Shown: positions 1 to 8,330 of the stretch, piece by piece | How positions within the stretch are numbered: the first letter of the stretch is position 1 | How the letters are laid out: the number at the start of each line of letters is the position of its first letter | Source of the DNA: Thiomonas sp. FB-6 | GTDB lineage: Bacteria > Pseudomonadota > Gammaproteobacteria > Burkholderiales > Burkholderiaceae_C | Assembly (NCBI RefSeq): GCF_000377645.1 | Contig: NZ_KB898471.1 | Coordinates: forward strand, 443,084 to 507,083 | DNA length: 64,000 bases | Reading direction: 5' to 3' | Made by a program: the position numbers and the translations under genes | Notes under the pieces: generated by a model | Database searches by the model: none | What the model was told of the DNA's origin: nothing | What the model saw: only the letters and a program-made list of their open reading frames with translations

Positions 1-1057
1 GGATGCCGCGCGAGCGCGCGAAGGCGACGATGTCGTCGACGGTGAGAAAGTAATGCGCGTAGCCGAGCTCGGCGATCAGCGCCAGCTCGTGCTCGATGAG
101 TTCGCGCATCGCCGCGTCGGGGCCGCCCGGCCAGCGCCGCTGCGCGCCTTCGAGCACGCGCCGGCGCAGGTGCTCGTCGGCCTCCAGGCCCGGCGGCACG
201 ATTTCGCGCGGGTAGTTGTAGCGCAGTTCCTCGAGCGAGAACACGCACTCGCGCGCCAGCCGCGCGCCGGCTTCGAGCAGATCGGCCGGATAGCGCCGGC
301 CCAGCTGCTCCAGATCCTGCAGCGCGCGCTCGGCGTTGGGCTGCAGCTCCACGCCGCAGCCGGCCAGATCCCGTCCCAGGCGGATGGCGCACAAGGTGTC
401 GTGCAGCGGCTGGCGCGACGCGGCGTGCATCTGTACGTCGGGGCAGGCCACGAGTTCCAGGCCCAGGCGCCGCGACAGCGCGCGCAGGCGCTGCAGCCAG
501 CGCGCGTCGTCGAGCTCGCGGTGCAACTCCACGCCCAGCCGCAACGCATCGCCCAGGCTGTCGCGCAGCGCGGCGGCCCAGCCGAGCAGGCGCGCATCGT
601 CGGCCCGGCGCGGCAGGCACAGCACGCCCAGGCAGGCGCCGGGCGGCTGGCGCAGCAAGGCCTCGAGCTCCAGGCGGTAGCTGCCCTTGGGCGACGCGCG
701 GCGCAGCCCGGTGATGAAGCGGCACAGCGCGGCATAGTCCGCGCGCTGCCGCGCCAGCAGCACCAGCACCGCCTCGCTTTCGCCGTCCAGGCGCAGGCGG
801 AACTGGCTGCCCAGCAGCAGTTTCACCCCGGCCTCGCGCGCCGCCACATGGGCGCGCACCACACCGGCCAGCGAGCATTCGTCGGTCAGCGCCAGCGCCG
901 CGTAGCCCAGTTCGCCGGCGCGGCGCACCAGTTCCTCGGGATGGCTGGCGCCGCGCAGGAAACTGAAATTGGACATGCAGCGCAGCGCCGCACAGGCCGG
1001 CCGCGGCGCGTGCGCGCCAGGCTCGCCGCCGCCCCCGGGAATCGCGTGCTCCCGCAT
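1..1057 (-). CDS. dnaE2: Error-prone DNA polymerase DnaE2 (N-terminal part, cut by the window edge)
   Basis: This is the first 352 residues of a C-family polymerase alpha subunit; the rest lies left of the window. After a 27-residue leader the PHP domain begins with SNFSFLRGASHPEEL and continues with ALALTDECSLAGVVRAH, the arrangement of DnaE-type polymerases. The visible end, HYFLTVDDIVAFARSRGI, is the start of the polymerase core. It follows imuA and imuB in the same direction, which marks it as DnaE2 (ImuC), the translesion polymerase of the SOS mutasome, rather than replicative DnaE1. The ATG at 1057 has an AAGGAG ribosome site about ten bases upstream, overlapping the imuB stop. An internal ATG at residue 28 is an alternative start. 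Confidence 0.93.
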   Translation of the reverse strand, partial: MREHAIPGGGGEPGAHAPRPACAALRCMSNFSFLRGASHPEELVRRAGELGYAALALTDECSLAGVVRAHVAAREAGVKLLLGSQFRLRLDGESEAVLVLLARQRADYAALCRFITGLRRASPKGSYRLELEALLRQPPGACLGVLCLPRRADDARLLGWAAALRDSLGDALRLGVELHRELDDARWLQRLRALSRRLGLELVACPDVQMHAASRQPLHDTLCAIRLGRDLAGCGVELQPNAERALQDLEQLGRRYPADLLEAGARLARECVFSLEELRYNYPREIVPPGLEADEHLRRRVLEGAQRRWPGGPDAAMRELIEHELALIAELGYAHYFLTVDDIVAFARSRGI

Positions 1058-1070
1058 GCTTGCCGCTCCT

Positions 1071-2384
1071 TCAGAACACGCCGTGCAGGAACCACCGCGC
1101 GCGCGTTTCGCGCTCGCGGCTGCGAAACACCCACAGCAGTCCGGATCGCTCGTTCGCGGCCACCCAGTAGTCGCGCGCCACGTGATGCGTGCCGCCGGCC
1201 CCGTCGCGCTGCCACCAGCCGCCCTCGATGCGCTGGGGCCCCAGCAACAGCCGCAGCTCGCCCTGCCACAGCGGCTGCCCGCCGCGGCTGCGCAAGGGCA
1301 GCGGGCGCGGCAGCAGGAAGCTCGGCCGCGGCCCGGCGGCGCCAGCGGGCACCGCCGCAGCGGCCCGCGGGGCTTCGCCGAAGGCATGCCAGGCCTGCTG
1401 CCATTCGGGGCGATGGTCCGCCACCACGCTGCCCTGCAGCACCTTGCGCGGCCCCAGGCGCGCGGCCACGCGCTGCAGCGCCAGCACCAGTTCGCGCGCC
1501 GTGCCCGCATCCTGGGCCGAGGCCGCCGGCAGCAGGCTGGCGGTGACGCCGGCCAGGGGCTGCATGTCCTGCAATTCCAGTTCCAGCTCGATCACCGGAG
1601 CCGCCAGGCTCACATGCCCCAGGTGCTCGGCGAGCAGGCGCGCGAGCTGCTCGGTGCCGCGCAGCGGCAGCGCGGTGCGCACGGCCAGCTCGCCGCGGCC
1701 GTCGCCCAGGCGCGGCGTGTCGAAGCGCCAGCGCAGCAACAAGGCGGTGGCGCCGGCCTGGCGCGCGCCCAGCCAGCCTTCGAGTTGCAGCAACAAGCGG
1801 CGCGCGCCGAACAGCAGCGCCTGCGCGTCCTCCACCCGGGCCGGCAATTCCAGGCGAGCGCGAAAAGCCTGCGGCAGCGCGAACCAGGCATGCTGCTCGG
1901 CACGCAGGCCGTAGGCCTGGTCGAGCTGCTGCAGCAGTTGGGGGCCGCAGCGGCGCGCCAGGCCTTCGCGCGGCAGGCGCCGCAGATCCCCCAGGCAGCG
2001 GCAACCCAGGCGCTGCAGCAGCGCCGCCTGCGCGGCGGCGGCCTCCAGGCTGTGCAACGGCAGCGCGTCCAGCGCCCGCTCCAGGTCGCGCGGCGGCGTG
2101 GGCTCCGCGGCGGCGCGCGCCAGCGCCAGCGCCCCCAGCGCGGTTGCGGCCCAGGCCCGGCCCGCGGCGCCCAGTTCGGCCGACTCGGCGTCGATGCGCC
2201 GCCGCAAGGCCTCCAGGCCGCCGAACAGCCGCAGGCTGCGTTCGAGCTCGAGCAGCACCGCATGCTCCAGCAGTACCACGCGCGGCGTGAACTGCAGGCC
2301 CCAGACGGCCAGCGCATGCGCGCTCGCCGCGGCCGGCTCGGCCGGCTCAGGCCAGGCGCAAGCCAGCAATGCGACCCACAACAT
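1071..2384 (-). CDS. imuB: ImuB, Y-family polymerase-like mutasome protein
   Basis: Predicted 437-residue protein. ImuB is a catalytically inactive relative of Y-family polymerases that bridges the beta clamp, ImuA and DnaE2 in SOS translesion synthesis. The N-terminus MLWVALLACAWPEP and the segment LLELERSLRLFGGLEALRRRI match the palm region of the family, and PLHSLEAAAAQAALLQRLGCRCLGDL matches its helix-hairpin-helix section. I do not see the catalytic Asp/Glu set expected of an active polymerase. The ATG at 2384 overlaps the end of imuA by 38 bases, indicating translational coupling. Its stop lies 13 bases before dnaE2. Confidence 0.9.
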   Translation of the reverse strand: MLWVALLACAWPEPAEPAAASAHALAVWGLQFTPRVVLLEHAVLLELERSLRLFGGLEALRRRIDAESAELGAAGRAWAATALGALALARAAAEPTPPRDLERALDALPLHSLEAAAAQAALLQRLGCRCLGDLRRLPREGLARRCGPQLLQQLDQAYGLRAEQHAWFALPQAFRARLELPARVEDAQALLFGARRLLLQLEGWLGARQAGATALLLRWRFDTPRLGDGRGELAVRTALPLRGTEQLARLLAEHLGHVSLAAPVIELELELQDMQPLAGVTASLLPAASAQDAGTARELVLALQRVAARLGPRKVLQGSVVADHRPEWQQAWHAFGEAPRAAAAVPAGAAGPRPSFLLPRPLPLRSRGGQPLWQGELRLLLGPQRIEGGWWQRDGAGGTHHVARDYWVAANERSGLLWVFRSRERETRARWFLHGVF

Positions 2385-3063
2385 CGCCCTGCTCCTGCCC
2401 GGGAGTTTCGAGAATGGCCTGCGCGAGCGCGCCGGGCCGTGAGGCCAGGCGCAGTTCCTGCTCGTGGGCCGGGCCGCGGCGCTTGAGCAGGCGCACGCGC
2501 AGTTCCCAGGGCTCGCCGGGCCGTGCCTGCACGCGCAGCGGCGCCGGCGAGGCCTCGACGTGCGCCTGCTCGGGGCGCAACGCGAACACCGGGGCACGGC
2601 CTTCCTGGGCGTGGGCATGCAGGCGGCGCAGGGCTTCGGCGCGGCTGGCCGGCAGCCACACCAGCACCGCGGCCGCCCCGCCCGCGCGCAGCACCTGCTC
2701 GGCGGCCCACAGGCTCTGGCCGGCATCGCGGCTGCGCACCCACACCAGTTGCGCGGGGTCGAGGCCCTGCTCCTGCAGCCCCGGCAGGTACGGCACCGCC
2801 GGCGGCCCCACCAGCACCAGGCGGCCGCCCGACTGCAGCGCGGCACGCAAGGCCGTGCCCAGCAGGCGCCATTCCAGCAGCGCGCCCCGCGGGACAAGCA
2901 GTTCGGTCAGGCTGCCGCAGGGCCAGCCGCCCCCGGGGAGTTCGGCGTCGAGCCGCTCCCAGCCGCTGCGCAGCACCGGCGCGCCGGCATGCCCGAGGTC
3001 GACGCCGCGCCAGACGCTGGCGGCGAGCCCGGAAGACAACAGGGAGGATAGGGCGGCGGACAT
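2347..3063 (-). CDS. imuA: ImuA, RecA-like translesion synthesis accessory protein
   Basis: Predicted 238-residue protein, first gene of the imuA-imuB-dnaE2 operon. ImuA proteins resemble RecA/SulA. Visible family features are LRSGWERLDAELPGGGWPCGSLTELL near residues 32-57 and GGRLVLVGPPAVPYLPGLQEQGL near 80-100. The Walker A motif is not canonical, as is common in ImuA. The start ATG at 3063 sits about 65 bases downstream of a LexA-type box. Inferred role: helper of the DnaE2 mutasome under DNA damage. Confidence 0.88.
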   Translation of the reverse strand: MSAALSSLLSSGLAASVWRGVDLGHAGAPVLRSGWERLDAELPGGGWPCGSLTELLVPRGALLEWRLLGTALRAALQSGGRLVLVGPPAVPYLPGLQEQGLDPAQLVWVRSRDAGQSLWAAEQVLRAGGAAAVLVWLPASRAEALRRLHAHAQEGRAPVFALRPEQAHVEASPAPLRVQARPGEPWELRVRLLKRRGPAHEQELRLASRPGALAQAILETPGQEQGDVVGRIAGLRLA

Positions 3064-3128
3064 CGGACGGCCTCGCTTGCATCGACGGCGCCCGGATGTC
3101 CGGGCGGGAAGCGAAGCCTACCGAAAAA

Positions 3129-3144
3129 CTGGATAAAAATACAG
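3129..3144 (-). promoter_or_regulatory. LexA (SOS) box upstream of imuA
   Basis: On the minus strand the 16 bases read CTGT-ATTTTTAT-CCAG, one mismatch from the CTGT-N8-ACAG LexA consensus, with a typical AT-rich centre and flanks CA and TT. It lies 66-81 bases upstream of the imuA start, where the operon promoter is expected. Confidence 0.8.
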
Positions 3145-3200
3145 TGCACCGCGCATTCCGGGGCGGCCCGCCGCCGCCCCGCTCCCCACCCTTCGCCCGC

Positions 3201-3662
3201 CTACAAGGGATAGTCGGTGCGTCTGGCCACGGTGCGCAGCGCGAACACGCCCCGGATGCGCGCGACATGCGGCAGGCGCGCGAGCTCGCGCTTGTGCACG
3301 CGCTCGTACTCCTGCGGGTCCTGCACCGCGACGCGCAGAAGATAGTCGTAATCGCCGGCCACGAGATGACATTCAAGCACCTCGGGGCAGGCACTGGCCG
3401 CCTGCTCGAAAGCCGCCAGCGCCTCCTCGGTCTGCGCGTGCAGGCTCACTTCGACGAACACCGTGCTGGCCCGCCCCACCGCCCGCGCATCCAGCAGGGC
3501 CACGTAGCCGGCGATGATGCCCACCTTCTCCAGGCGCTGCACACGTCGCAGGCAGGCCGACGGGGACAGCCCCACGCGTTCGGCCAGTTCGGTATTGGCC
3601 ATGCGCGCATTGCCTTGCAGCAAGGACAGAATGCTGCGGTCGAAACGGTCGAGTTCGGTCAT
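3201..3662 (-). CDS. Lrp/AsnC-family transcriptional regulator
   Basis: Predicted 153-residue protein. The N-terminal helix-turn-helix runs MTELDRFDRSILSLLQGNAR to NTELAERVGLSPSACLRRVQ. The C-terminal RAM ligand-binding domain contains EVLECHLVAGDYDYLLRVAV. The ATG at 3662 is chosen because GGAGG lies eight bases upstream; an in-frame ATG at 3677 is possible. It is divergent from alanine dehydrogenase, the arrangement of AldR/Lrp regulators that activate ald in response to alanine. The effector is inferred from context only. Confidence 0.9.
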   Translation of the reverse strand: MTELDRFDRSILSLLQGNARMANTELAERVGLSPSACLRRVQRLEKVGIIAGYVALLDARAVGRASTVFVEVSLHAQTEEALAAFEQAASACPEVLECHLVAGDYDYLLRVAVQDPQEYERVHKRELARLPHVARIRGVFALRTVARRTDYPL

Positions 3663-3685
3663 CCCGGTAGCCTCCATTGGAATGC

Positions 3686-3748
3686 CAGCAATTCTGCACC
3701 TTTAACTGAAAATAATTCGTTGACGAATTGCAGAAACCGGTGTTTTCT
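3686..3748. promoter_or_regulatory. Candidate Lrp operators between the regulator and ald
   Basis: This AT-rich strip in otherwise GC-rich DNA holds CAGCAATTCTG (3686-3696), a perfect inverted repeat AATTCG-TTGA-CGAATT (3714-3729), GAATTGCAG (3725-3733), and an imperfect palindrome AGAAACCGGTGTTTTCT (3732-3748). Multiple phased degenerate palindromes are usual for Lrp-type regulators. Assignment to the adjacent regulator is inference. Confidence 0.5.
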
Positions 3749-3846
3749 TCGTGTGATTCCGAGAATCCCCACTGCAACACCTGGTTCGGGATTCGCGCCA
3801 TGATGGCGGCCGGTCATGGAGCTCATTCGAGCGAGGAGCGCACAGC

Positions 3847-4965
3847 ATGCTGGTAGGAGTCCCCCAGGAAATCAAGGTGCACGAATACCGGGTCGGGCTC
3901 ACGCCCGAATCCGTGCGCGAACTCGTGCATCACGGCCACGACGTGCTGGTGCAGGCGGGCGCCGGCGAGGGCATCGGCGCGGACGACGCGACCTACGAGG
4001 CGGCGGGCGCGCGCATCGCCGCCGATGCGCAGGAGGTGTTCGCCCGCGCCGACATGGTGGTCAAGGTCAAGGAGCCGCAACCCGCCGAATGCCGCATGCT
4101 GCGCCCGGGGCAGTTGCTGTTCACCTACCTGCACCTGGCGCCCGACCCGGTGCAGGCGCAGGGGCTGCTGCAAAGCGGCTGCAGCGCCATCGCCTACGAG
4201 ACCGTCACCGACGCGCACGGCCACCTGCCGCTGCTGGCGCCGATGAGCGAGGTGGCCGGGCGCATGGCCGTGCAGGTCGGCGCGGTGGCGCTGCAAAAGG
4301 CCGGCGGCGGCCGCGGCGTGCTGCTGGGAGGCCTGCCCGGCGTGCCCCCCGGCGAGGTGCTGGTGATCGGCGGCGGCACCGTGGGCACGCACGCGGCACG
4401 CATGGCCGTGGGCCTGGGCGCGCGCGTGACCGTGCTGGACAAGTCGCTGCCCCGCCTGCGCGAACTCGACGAGCTGTTCCAGGGCCGGGCGTCCACGCAG
4501 TACGCGACCCTGCACGCGCTGGAGGCCGCGCTGGAACGGACCGACCTGGTGATCGGCGCGGTGCTGGTGCCCGGCGCCGCGGCGCCCAAACTGGTGCGGC
4601 GCGACATGCTCGCGCGCATGCGCCCGGGCGCCGTGGTGGTCGACGTGGCCATCGACCAGGGCGGCTGTTTCGAGACCTCGCGCCCGACCACCCACGAGCA
4701 GCCCACCTATGTCGAATGCGGCGTGGTGCATTACTGCGTGGCCAACATGCCCGGCGCGGTGGCGCGCTCGTCCGCGCATGCGCTGAACAACGCCACGCTG
4801 CCCTTCGTGCTGGACCTGGCCGGCAAGGGCTGGGTACGCGCCTGCGAGGAAGACCCGCACCTGCTGGCCGGACTGAACGTGCACCGGGGGTGCATCACCC
4901 ACCCGGCGGTGGCGCAGGCGCTGGGCCTGCCTTTCGTGCCGGCCCGGCAGGCGCTGGCGGAGTAG
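3847..4965 (+). CDS. ald: Alanine dehydrogenase
   Basis: Predicted 372-residue enzyme, the usual length, catalysing NAD-dependent interconversion of L-alanine with pyruvate and ammonium. The start [20 protein letters not shown] and the segment [20 protein letters not shown] are family signatures. The NAD-binding Rossmann motif is [20 protein letters not shown] followed by the acidic VTVLDK strand end. The substrate-site stretch [19 protein letters not shown] is intact. It is transcribed away from the Lrp-type regulator and probably controlled by it. Confidence 0.96.
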   Translation: MLVGVPQEIKVHEYRVGLTPESVRELVHHGHDVLVQAGAGEGIGADDATYEAAGARIAADAQEVFARADMVVKVKEPQPAECRMLRPGQLLFTYLHLAPDPVQAQGLLQSGCSAIAYETVTDAHGHLPLLAPMSEVAGRMAVQVGAVALQKAGGGRGVLLGGLPGVPPGEVLVIGGGTVGTHAARMAVGLGARVTVLDKSLPRLRELDELFQGRASTQYATLHALEAALERTDLVIGAVLVPGAAAPKLVRRDMLARMRPGAVVVDVAIDQGGCFETSRPTTHEQPTYVECGVVHYCVANMPGAVARSSAHALNNATLPFVLDLAGKGWVRACEEDPHLLAGLNVHRGCITHPAVAQALGLPFVPARQALAE

Positions 4966-5024
4966 CCGGGAAGACCGGCGGGGGGCGGCTAAAATGCCCC
5001 CCGCGCACCGCCGCGCACTCCGCC

Positions 5025-6806
5025 GTGACCGAATCCTCCTCCGAAGACACCCTCCGAGATCCCCTGCCCTCGCGCCGCGCCCTGTTGGCGCTGGGCGCGC
5101 TGCTGGCCGTGTTGTGGCTGGGCGTGCTGGGCCTGCGCGACCTGGTGCCCACCGACGAAGGGCGCTACGCAGAGATCCCGCGCGAAATGGTGGCCACGGG
5201 CGACTGGGTCACGCCGCGCCTGGACGGGTTCAAGTACTTCGAGAAACCCCCGCTGCAATACTGGGCCACCGCCGCCAGCTACGAGCTGTTCGGCATCGGC
5301 CAGTGGCAGGCACGGCTGTGGACCGGGCTCAGCGGCCTGTTCGGCGTCGCCTTCACCGCCCTCGCCGGCTGTCTGCTGTGGGGGCGCCGCGCCGGGCTGT
5401 ACGCGGGCGCCGTGCTGGCGAGCTGCGTGTACTGGCTCGCCATGGGCCACATCAACACCCTCGACATGGGCGTGTCCGCCTGCCTCGGCGGCAGCCTGCT
5501 GAGCTTCCTGCTGGCACAGCGCGACGGTGTGTCGCGCGGCGCCGAGCGGGGCTGGATGCTCGCCTGCTGGGGTTTCATGGGGCTGTCGCTGCTGTCCAAG
5601 GGGCTGATCGGGCTGGCCTTCCCCGGCATGACCCTGGTGCTGTACACGCTGTGGAGCCGGCAATGGGGGCTGTGGCGGCGCCTGCACATCCTGCCCGGGC
5701 TGGCGCTGCTGCTGGCCATCGCGCTGCCCTGGCACGTGATGGTGCAGTTGCGCAACCCCGAGTTCTTCCATTTCTATTTCATCTACCAGCAGTTCGACCG
5801 CTTCGCCACGCCCGACCTGTCGCGCCCGGGGCCGTGGTACTACTTCGTGCCGATCCTGCTGCTGGGCATGATGCCCTGGCTGGGGGCGCTGGCTCCGGCG
5901 CTGTGGCGTAGCGCCCGGCGCGGCCTGCGCCCGCCGCCGGACGAGAACTCCGGCTCGCTGCGCACACGGCGCGTGCTGCTGATCTGGGCGGGCTTCATCT
6001 TCGTGTTCTTCAGCGCCTCGCATTCCAAGCTGCCCTCCTACGTGCTGCCCATGTTCCCGGCGCTGGCGCTGCTGCTGGGCGAATACCTGGCGCGTGCGCG
6101 CGAGCGCGCCCTGGGCTGGCAGTTCGCGCTGTGGGCGCTGCTCAGCCTGGCCGCCGGCATCGGCTTCACCCAGCTGTGGCGGGCCGGCACCCACGTGACC
6201 CCGGGCGCGCTGTACCAGCGCTTCGGCTGGTGGCTGGAGATCACCGCGGTGCTGGGCCTGGCGGGCTCGCTGGCAGCCTGGCGCTGGGAGCGGCGGGAGC
6301 GCCGCAGCCTGGCGGTGCTGGCGCTGGCCGGCAGCATGTTCGTCGGGCTGACGGTGGCGACCCAGGCCTTCCAGATCCTCGGGCGTACCGCGTCCACGCG
6401 CGACGTGGTCGCGGCCATCCGGCCCTGGCTGCACCCGGACCAGCCCTTCTACACGGTGGGCACCTACGACCAGACCCTGCCCTTCTACCTGCGCCGCGAG
6501 GTCACGGTGGTGCAGTACCGCGGCGAACTCGATTTCGGCATCGGCCGGCAGCCCTCGCTGTGGGTGCCCACGCTGCACGACTTCGCCGCGCGCTGGCGCG
6601 CGGACCGGCTGCCGCTGGCCTTCCTGCCCAGCGGCGAGCTGCCGGCGCTGCGCGCCCTCGGCCTGCCGCTGCTGGTGATCGACAGCACCCCGCGCTACGT
6701 GGTCGTGGCCCGTCCCGACCAGGACTACGGCGCCGCGGCGCGCCAGGCGCGTTCGCGCCTGCCGGCGGCGTGGAATCCCGCATCCTCCCTGGAGAAGCAA
6801 CCTTGA
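5025..6806 (+). CDS. arnT: ArnT-type 4-amino-4-deoxy-L-arabinose transferase
   Basis: Predicted 593-residue inner-membrane GT-C glycosyltransferase that moves L-Ara4N from undecaprenyl phosphate to lipid A. The first periplasmic loop carries TDEGRYAEIPREMVATGDWV and DGFKYFEKPPLQYW, the acidic catalytic loop of the ArnT/PMT family. Many hydrophobic segments follow (for example LHILPGLALLLAIALPW and VLLIWAGFIFVFFSASHSKLP), then a periplasmic C-terminal domain. I chose the GTG at 5025, which fits the first transmembrane helix about 20 residues in; no strong ribosome site is visible. First gene of the arn operon; its stop overlaps the next gene by four bases. Confidence 0.92.
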   Translation: MTESSSEDTLRDPLPSRRALLALGALLAVLWLGVLGLRDLVPTDEGRYAEIPREMVATGDWVTPRLDGFKYFEKPPLQYWATAASYELFGIGQWQARLWTGLSGLFGVAFTALAGCLLWGRRAGLYAGAVLASCVYWLAMGHINTLDMGVSACLGGSLLSFLLAQRDGVSRGAERGWMLACWGFMGLSLLSKGLIGLAFPGMTLVLYTLWSRQWGLWRRLHILPGLALLLAIALPWHVMVQLRNPEFFHFYFIYQQFDRFATPDLSRPGPWYYFVPILLLGMMPWLGALAPALWRSARRGLRPPPDENSGSLRTRRVLLIWAGFIFVFFSASHSKLPSYVLPMFPALALLLGEYLARARERALGWQFALWALLSLAAGIGFTQLWRAGTHVTPGALYQRFGWWLEITAVLGLAGSLAAWRWERRERRSLAVLALAGSMFVGLTVATQAFQILGRTASTRDVVAAIRPWLHPDQPFYTVGTYDQTLPFYLRREVTVVQYRGELDFGIGRQPSLWVPTLHDFAARWRADRLPLAFLPSGELPALRALGLPLLVIDSTPRYVVVARPDQDYGAAARQARSRLPAAWNPASSLEKQP

Positions 6807-7174
6807 CGCCCGTGGCCTTCGCGCTCGTGCTGACCGGCGTGATGCTCAACGCCGCCGCGCAACTGCTGATCAAGGCCGGCGCCGACACCGCCGGCCATTT
6901 CACCTTCACCGCCGGCCATATCCTGCGCGCCGGGCTGCATTTCGCGATGCAGTGGCAGATCCTCGCCGGCCTGGCCTGCTACGCGGTGTCGGTGGTGGTG
7001 TGGATCCTCGCGCTGACCCGCGTGCAGGTGTCCATCGCCTACCCCATGCTCTCGCTGGGCTACGTGGTCACCGCCTTCGCCGCCTGGGGCCTGTTCGGCG
7101 AATCCCTGAGCGCGCACAAGCTGCTGGGAATCGCCATCATCATCGCCGGCGTCGTCGTGCTCGCCCGTACCTGA
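6803..7174 (+). CDS. SMR-type flippase subunit (ArnE/ArnF-like)
   Basis: Predicted 123-residue membrane protein with four hydrophobic helices, including VAFALVLTGVMLNAAAQLLI and AYPMLSLGYVVTAFAAWGLF. It belongs to the small multidrug resistance/EamA fold used by ArnE and ArnF to flip undecaprenyl-phosphate-Ara4N to the periplasm. The TTG start overlaps the arnT stop (TTGA) and has GGAG upstream. Enterobacteria use two such subunits; only one is encoded here, so it may act as a homo-oligomer or have a partner elsewhere. Confidence 0.87.
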   Translation: MTPVAFALVLTGVMLNAAAQLLIKAGADTAGHFTFTAGHILRAGLHFAMQWQILAGLACYAVSVVVWILALTRVQVSIAYPMLSLGYVVTAFAAWGLFGESLSAHKLLGIAIIIAGVVVLART

Positions 7175-7184
7175 AGGGTCCCCC

Positions 7185-8330
7185 ATGTCCGCATCCGCCG
7201 CCGCCGAATTCCTGCCTTTCACGCGCCCCGAGATCGACGAGGAGACCATCGCCGGCGTGGTCGAGGTGCTGCGCTCGGGCTGGCTGACCACCGGCCCCTG
7301 GAATGCCCGCTTCGAGCAGGCGCTGTCGGAATACTTCGGCGGGCGCACGGTGCGCGCCTTCAATTCCGGCACCGTGACCATGGAGATCGCGCTGCGCATG
7401 ATGGGCGTGGGCGCGGGCGACGAGGTCATCACCACGCCGCTGTCGTGGGTGGCCACGGCCAACGTGATCCTCGCGGTGGGCGCGCGCCCGGTGTTCGTGG
7501 ACGTGGACCCGGCCACGCGCAACCTGGATCTGCGGCAAGTCGAGGCGGCGATCGGCCCCGCGACCAAGGTGCTGCTGCCCGTGCACCTGGCCGGCCTGCC
7601 CTGCGACCTGGATGCCCTCTACGACATCGCCGCGCGCCGCGGCCTGCGAGTGCTGGAGGATGCCGCGCAGGCCATCGGCAGCAGCTGGCGCGGACGCCGT
7701 GTGGGCAGCTTCGGGGACTTCGCCTCCTTCAGCTTCCACCCGAACAAGAACGCCACCAGCATCGAGGGCGGCTGCCTGGTGCTGCCGGCCGACGCCGACC
7801 CGGAACTGGCCGAGCGCTACCGCCTGCAGGGCGTGCGCCGCTTCGGCCTCGACGGCATGGACGTGGACCTGGTGGGCGGCAAGGCCAACCTGACCGACGT
7901 GGCGGCGCGCGTGGGCTGGGGCCAACTGCAGCGGGTGGAGGCCTTCAACGCGCGCCGGCGCGAACTGGCGCGCCTGTATTTCGAGGCGGCGGACGCCGCC
8001 GGGCTGGGCGCGCGCAGCGTGGAACTGCCGCCGCGCGAGTTCGCCGACTCCAACTGGCACATGTTCCAGGTGGTGCTGCCGGCGCGGGCGCCGCGCGCCG
8101 GGGTGATGCAGGCCCTGAAGGACCGCGGCATCGGCAGCGGCGTGCACTACCCGCCCATCCACCTGTTCAGCCTGTACCGCAATCTGGGCTTCGCCCCGGG
8201 CGACTTCCCGCAGGCCGAGCGCATCGGCGCGGGCATCCTCACGCTGCCGCTGTTTCCGGCGATGCGCGATGGCGACGTCGAACGCGTGCTTCGTGAACTT
8301 TCGGCAGTGCTGCGAGAATTCGGGGTATGA
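7185..8330 (+). CDS. arnB: UDP-4-amino-4-deoxy-L-arabinose aminotransferase (ArnB)
   Basis: Predicted 381-residue PLP enzyme of the DegT/DnrJ/EryC1/StrS family that aminates UDP-4-keto-L-arabinose. Signatures are the N-terminal LPFTRPEIDEETIAGVVEVL and GWLTTGP, the cofactor-binding VLEDAAQAIGSSW, and the Schiff-base lysine in SFSFHPNKNATSIEGG. The C-terminal SGVHYPPIHLFSLYR is typical of ArnB. It starts ten bases after the SMR gene and its stop overlaps arnC (ATGA). Confidence 0.95.
   Translation: MSASAAAEFLPFTRPEIDEETIAGVVEVLRSGWLTTGPWNARFEQALSEYFGGRTVRAFNSGTVTMEIALRMMGVGAGDEVITTPLSWVATANVILAVGARPVFVDVDPATRNLDLRQVEAAIGPATKVLLPVHLAGLPCDLDALYDIAARRGLRVLEDAAQAIGSSWRGRRVGSFGDFASFSFHPNKNATSIEGGCLVLPADADPELAERYRLQGVRRFGLDGMDVDLVGGKANLTDVAARVGWGQLQRVEAFNARRRELARLYFEAADAAGLGARSVELPPREFADSNWHMFQVVLPARAPRAGVMQALKDRGIGSGVHYPPIHLFSLYRNLGFAPGDFPQAERIGAGILTLPLFPAMRDGDVERVLRELSAVLREFGV

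Noticed and set aside
53-2486. Long plus-strand open frames opposite dnaE2 and imuB
   Set aside because: They are antisense shadows produced by very high GC at codon third positions; their products are low-complexity Arg/Ala/Gln-rich with no family motif, while the opposite strand encodes recognisable proteins.
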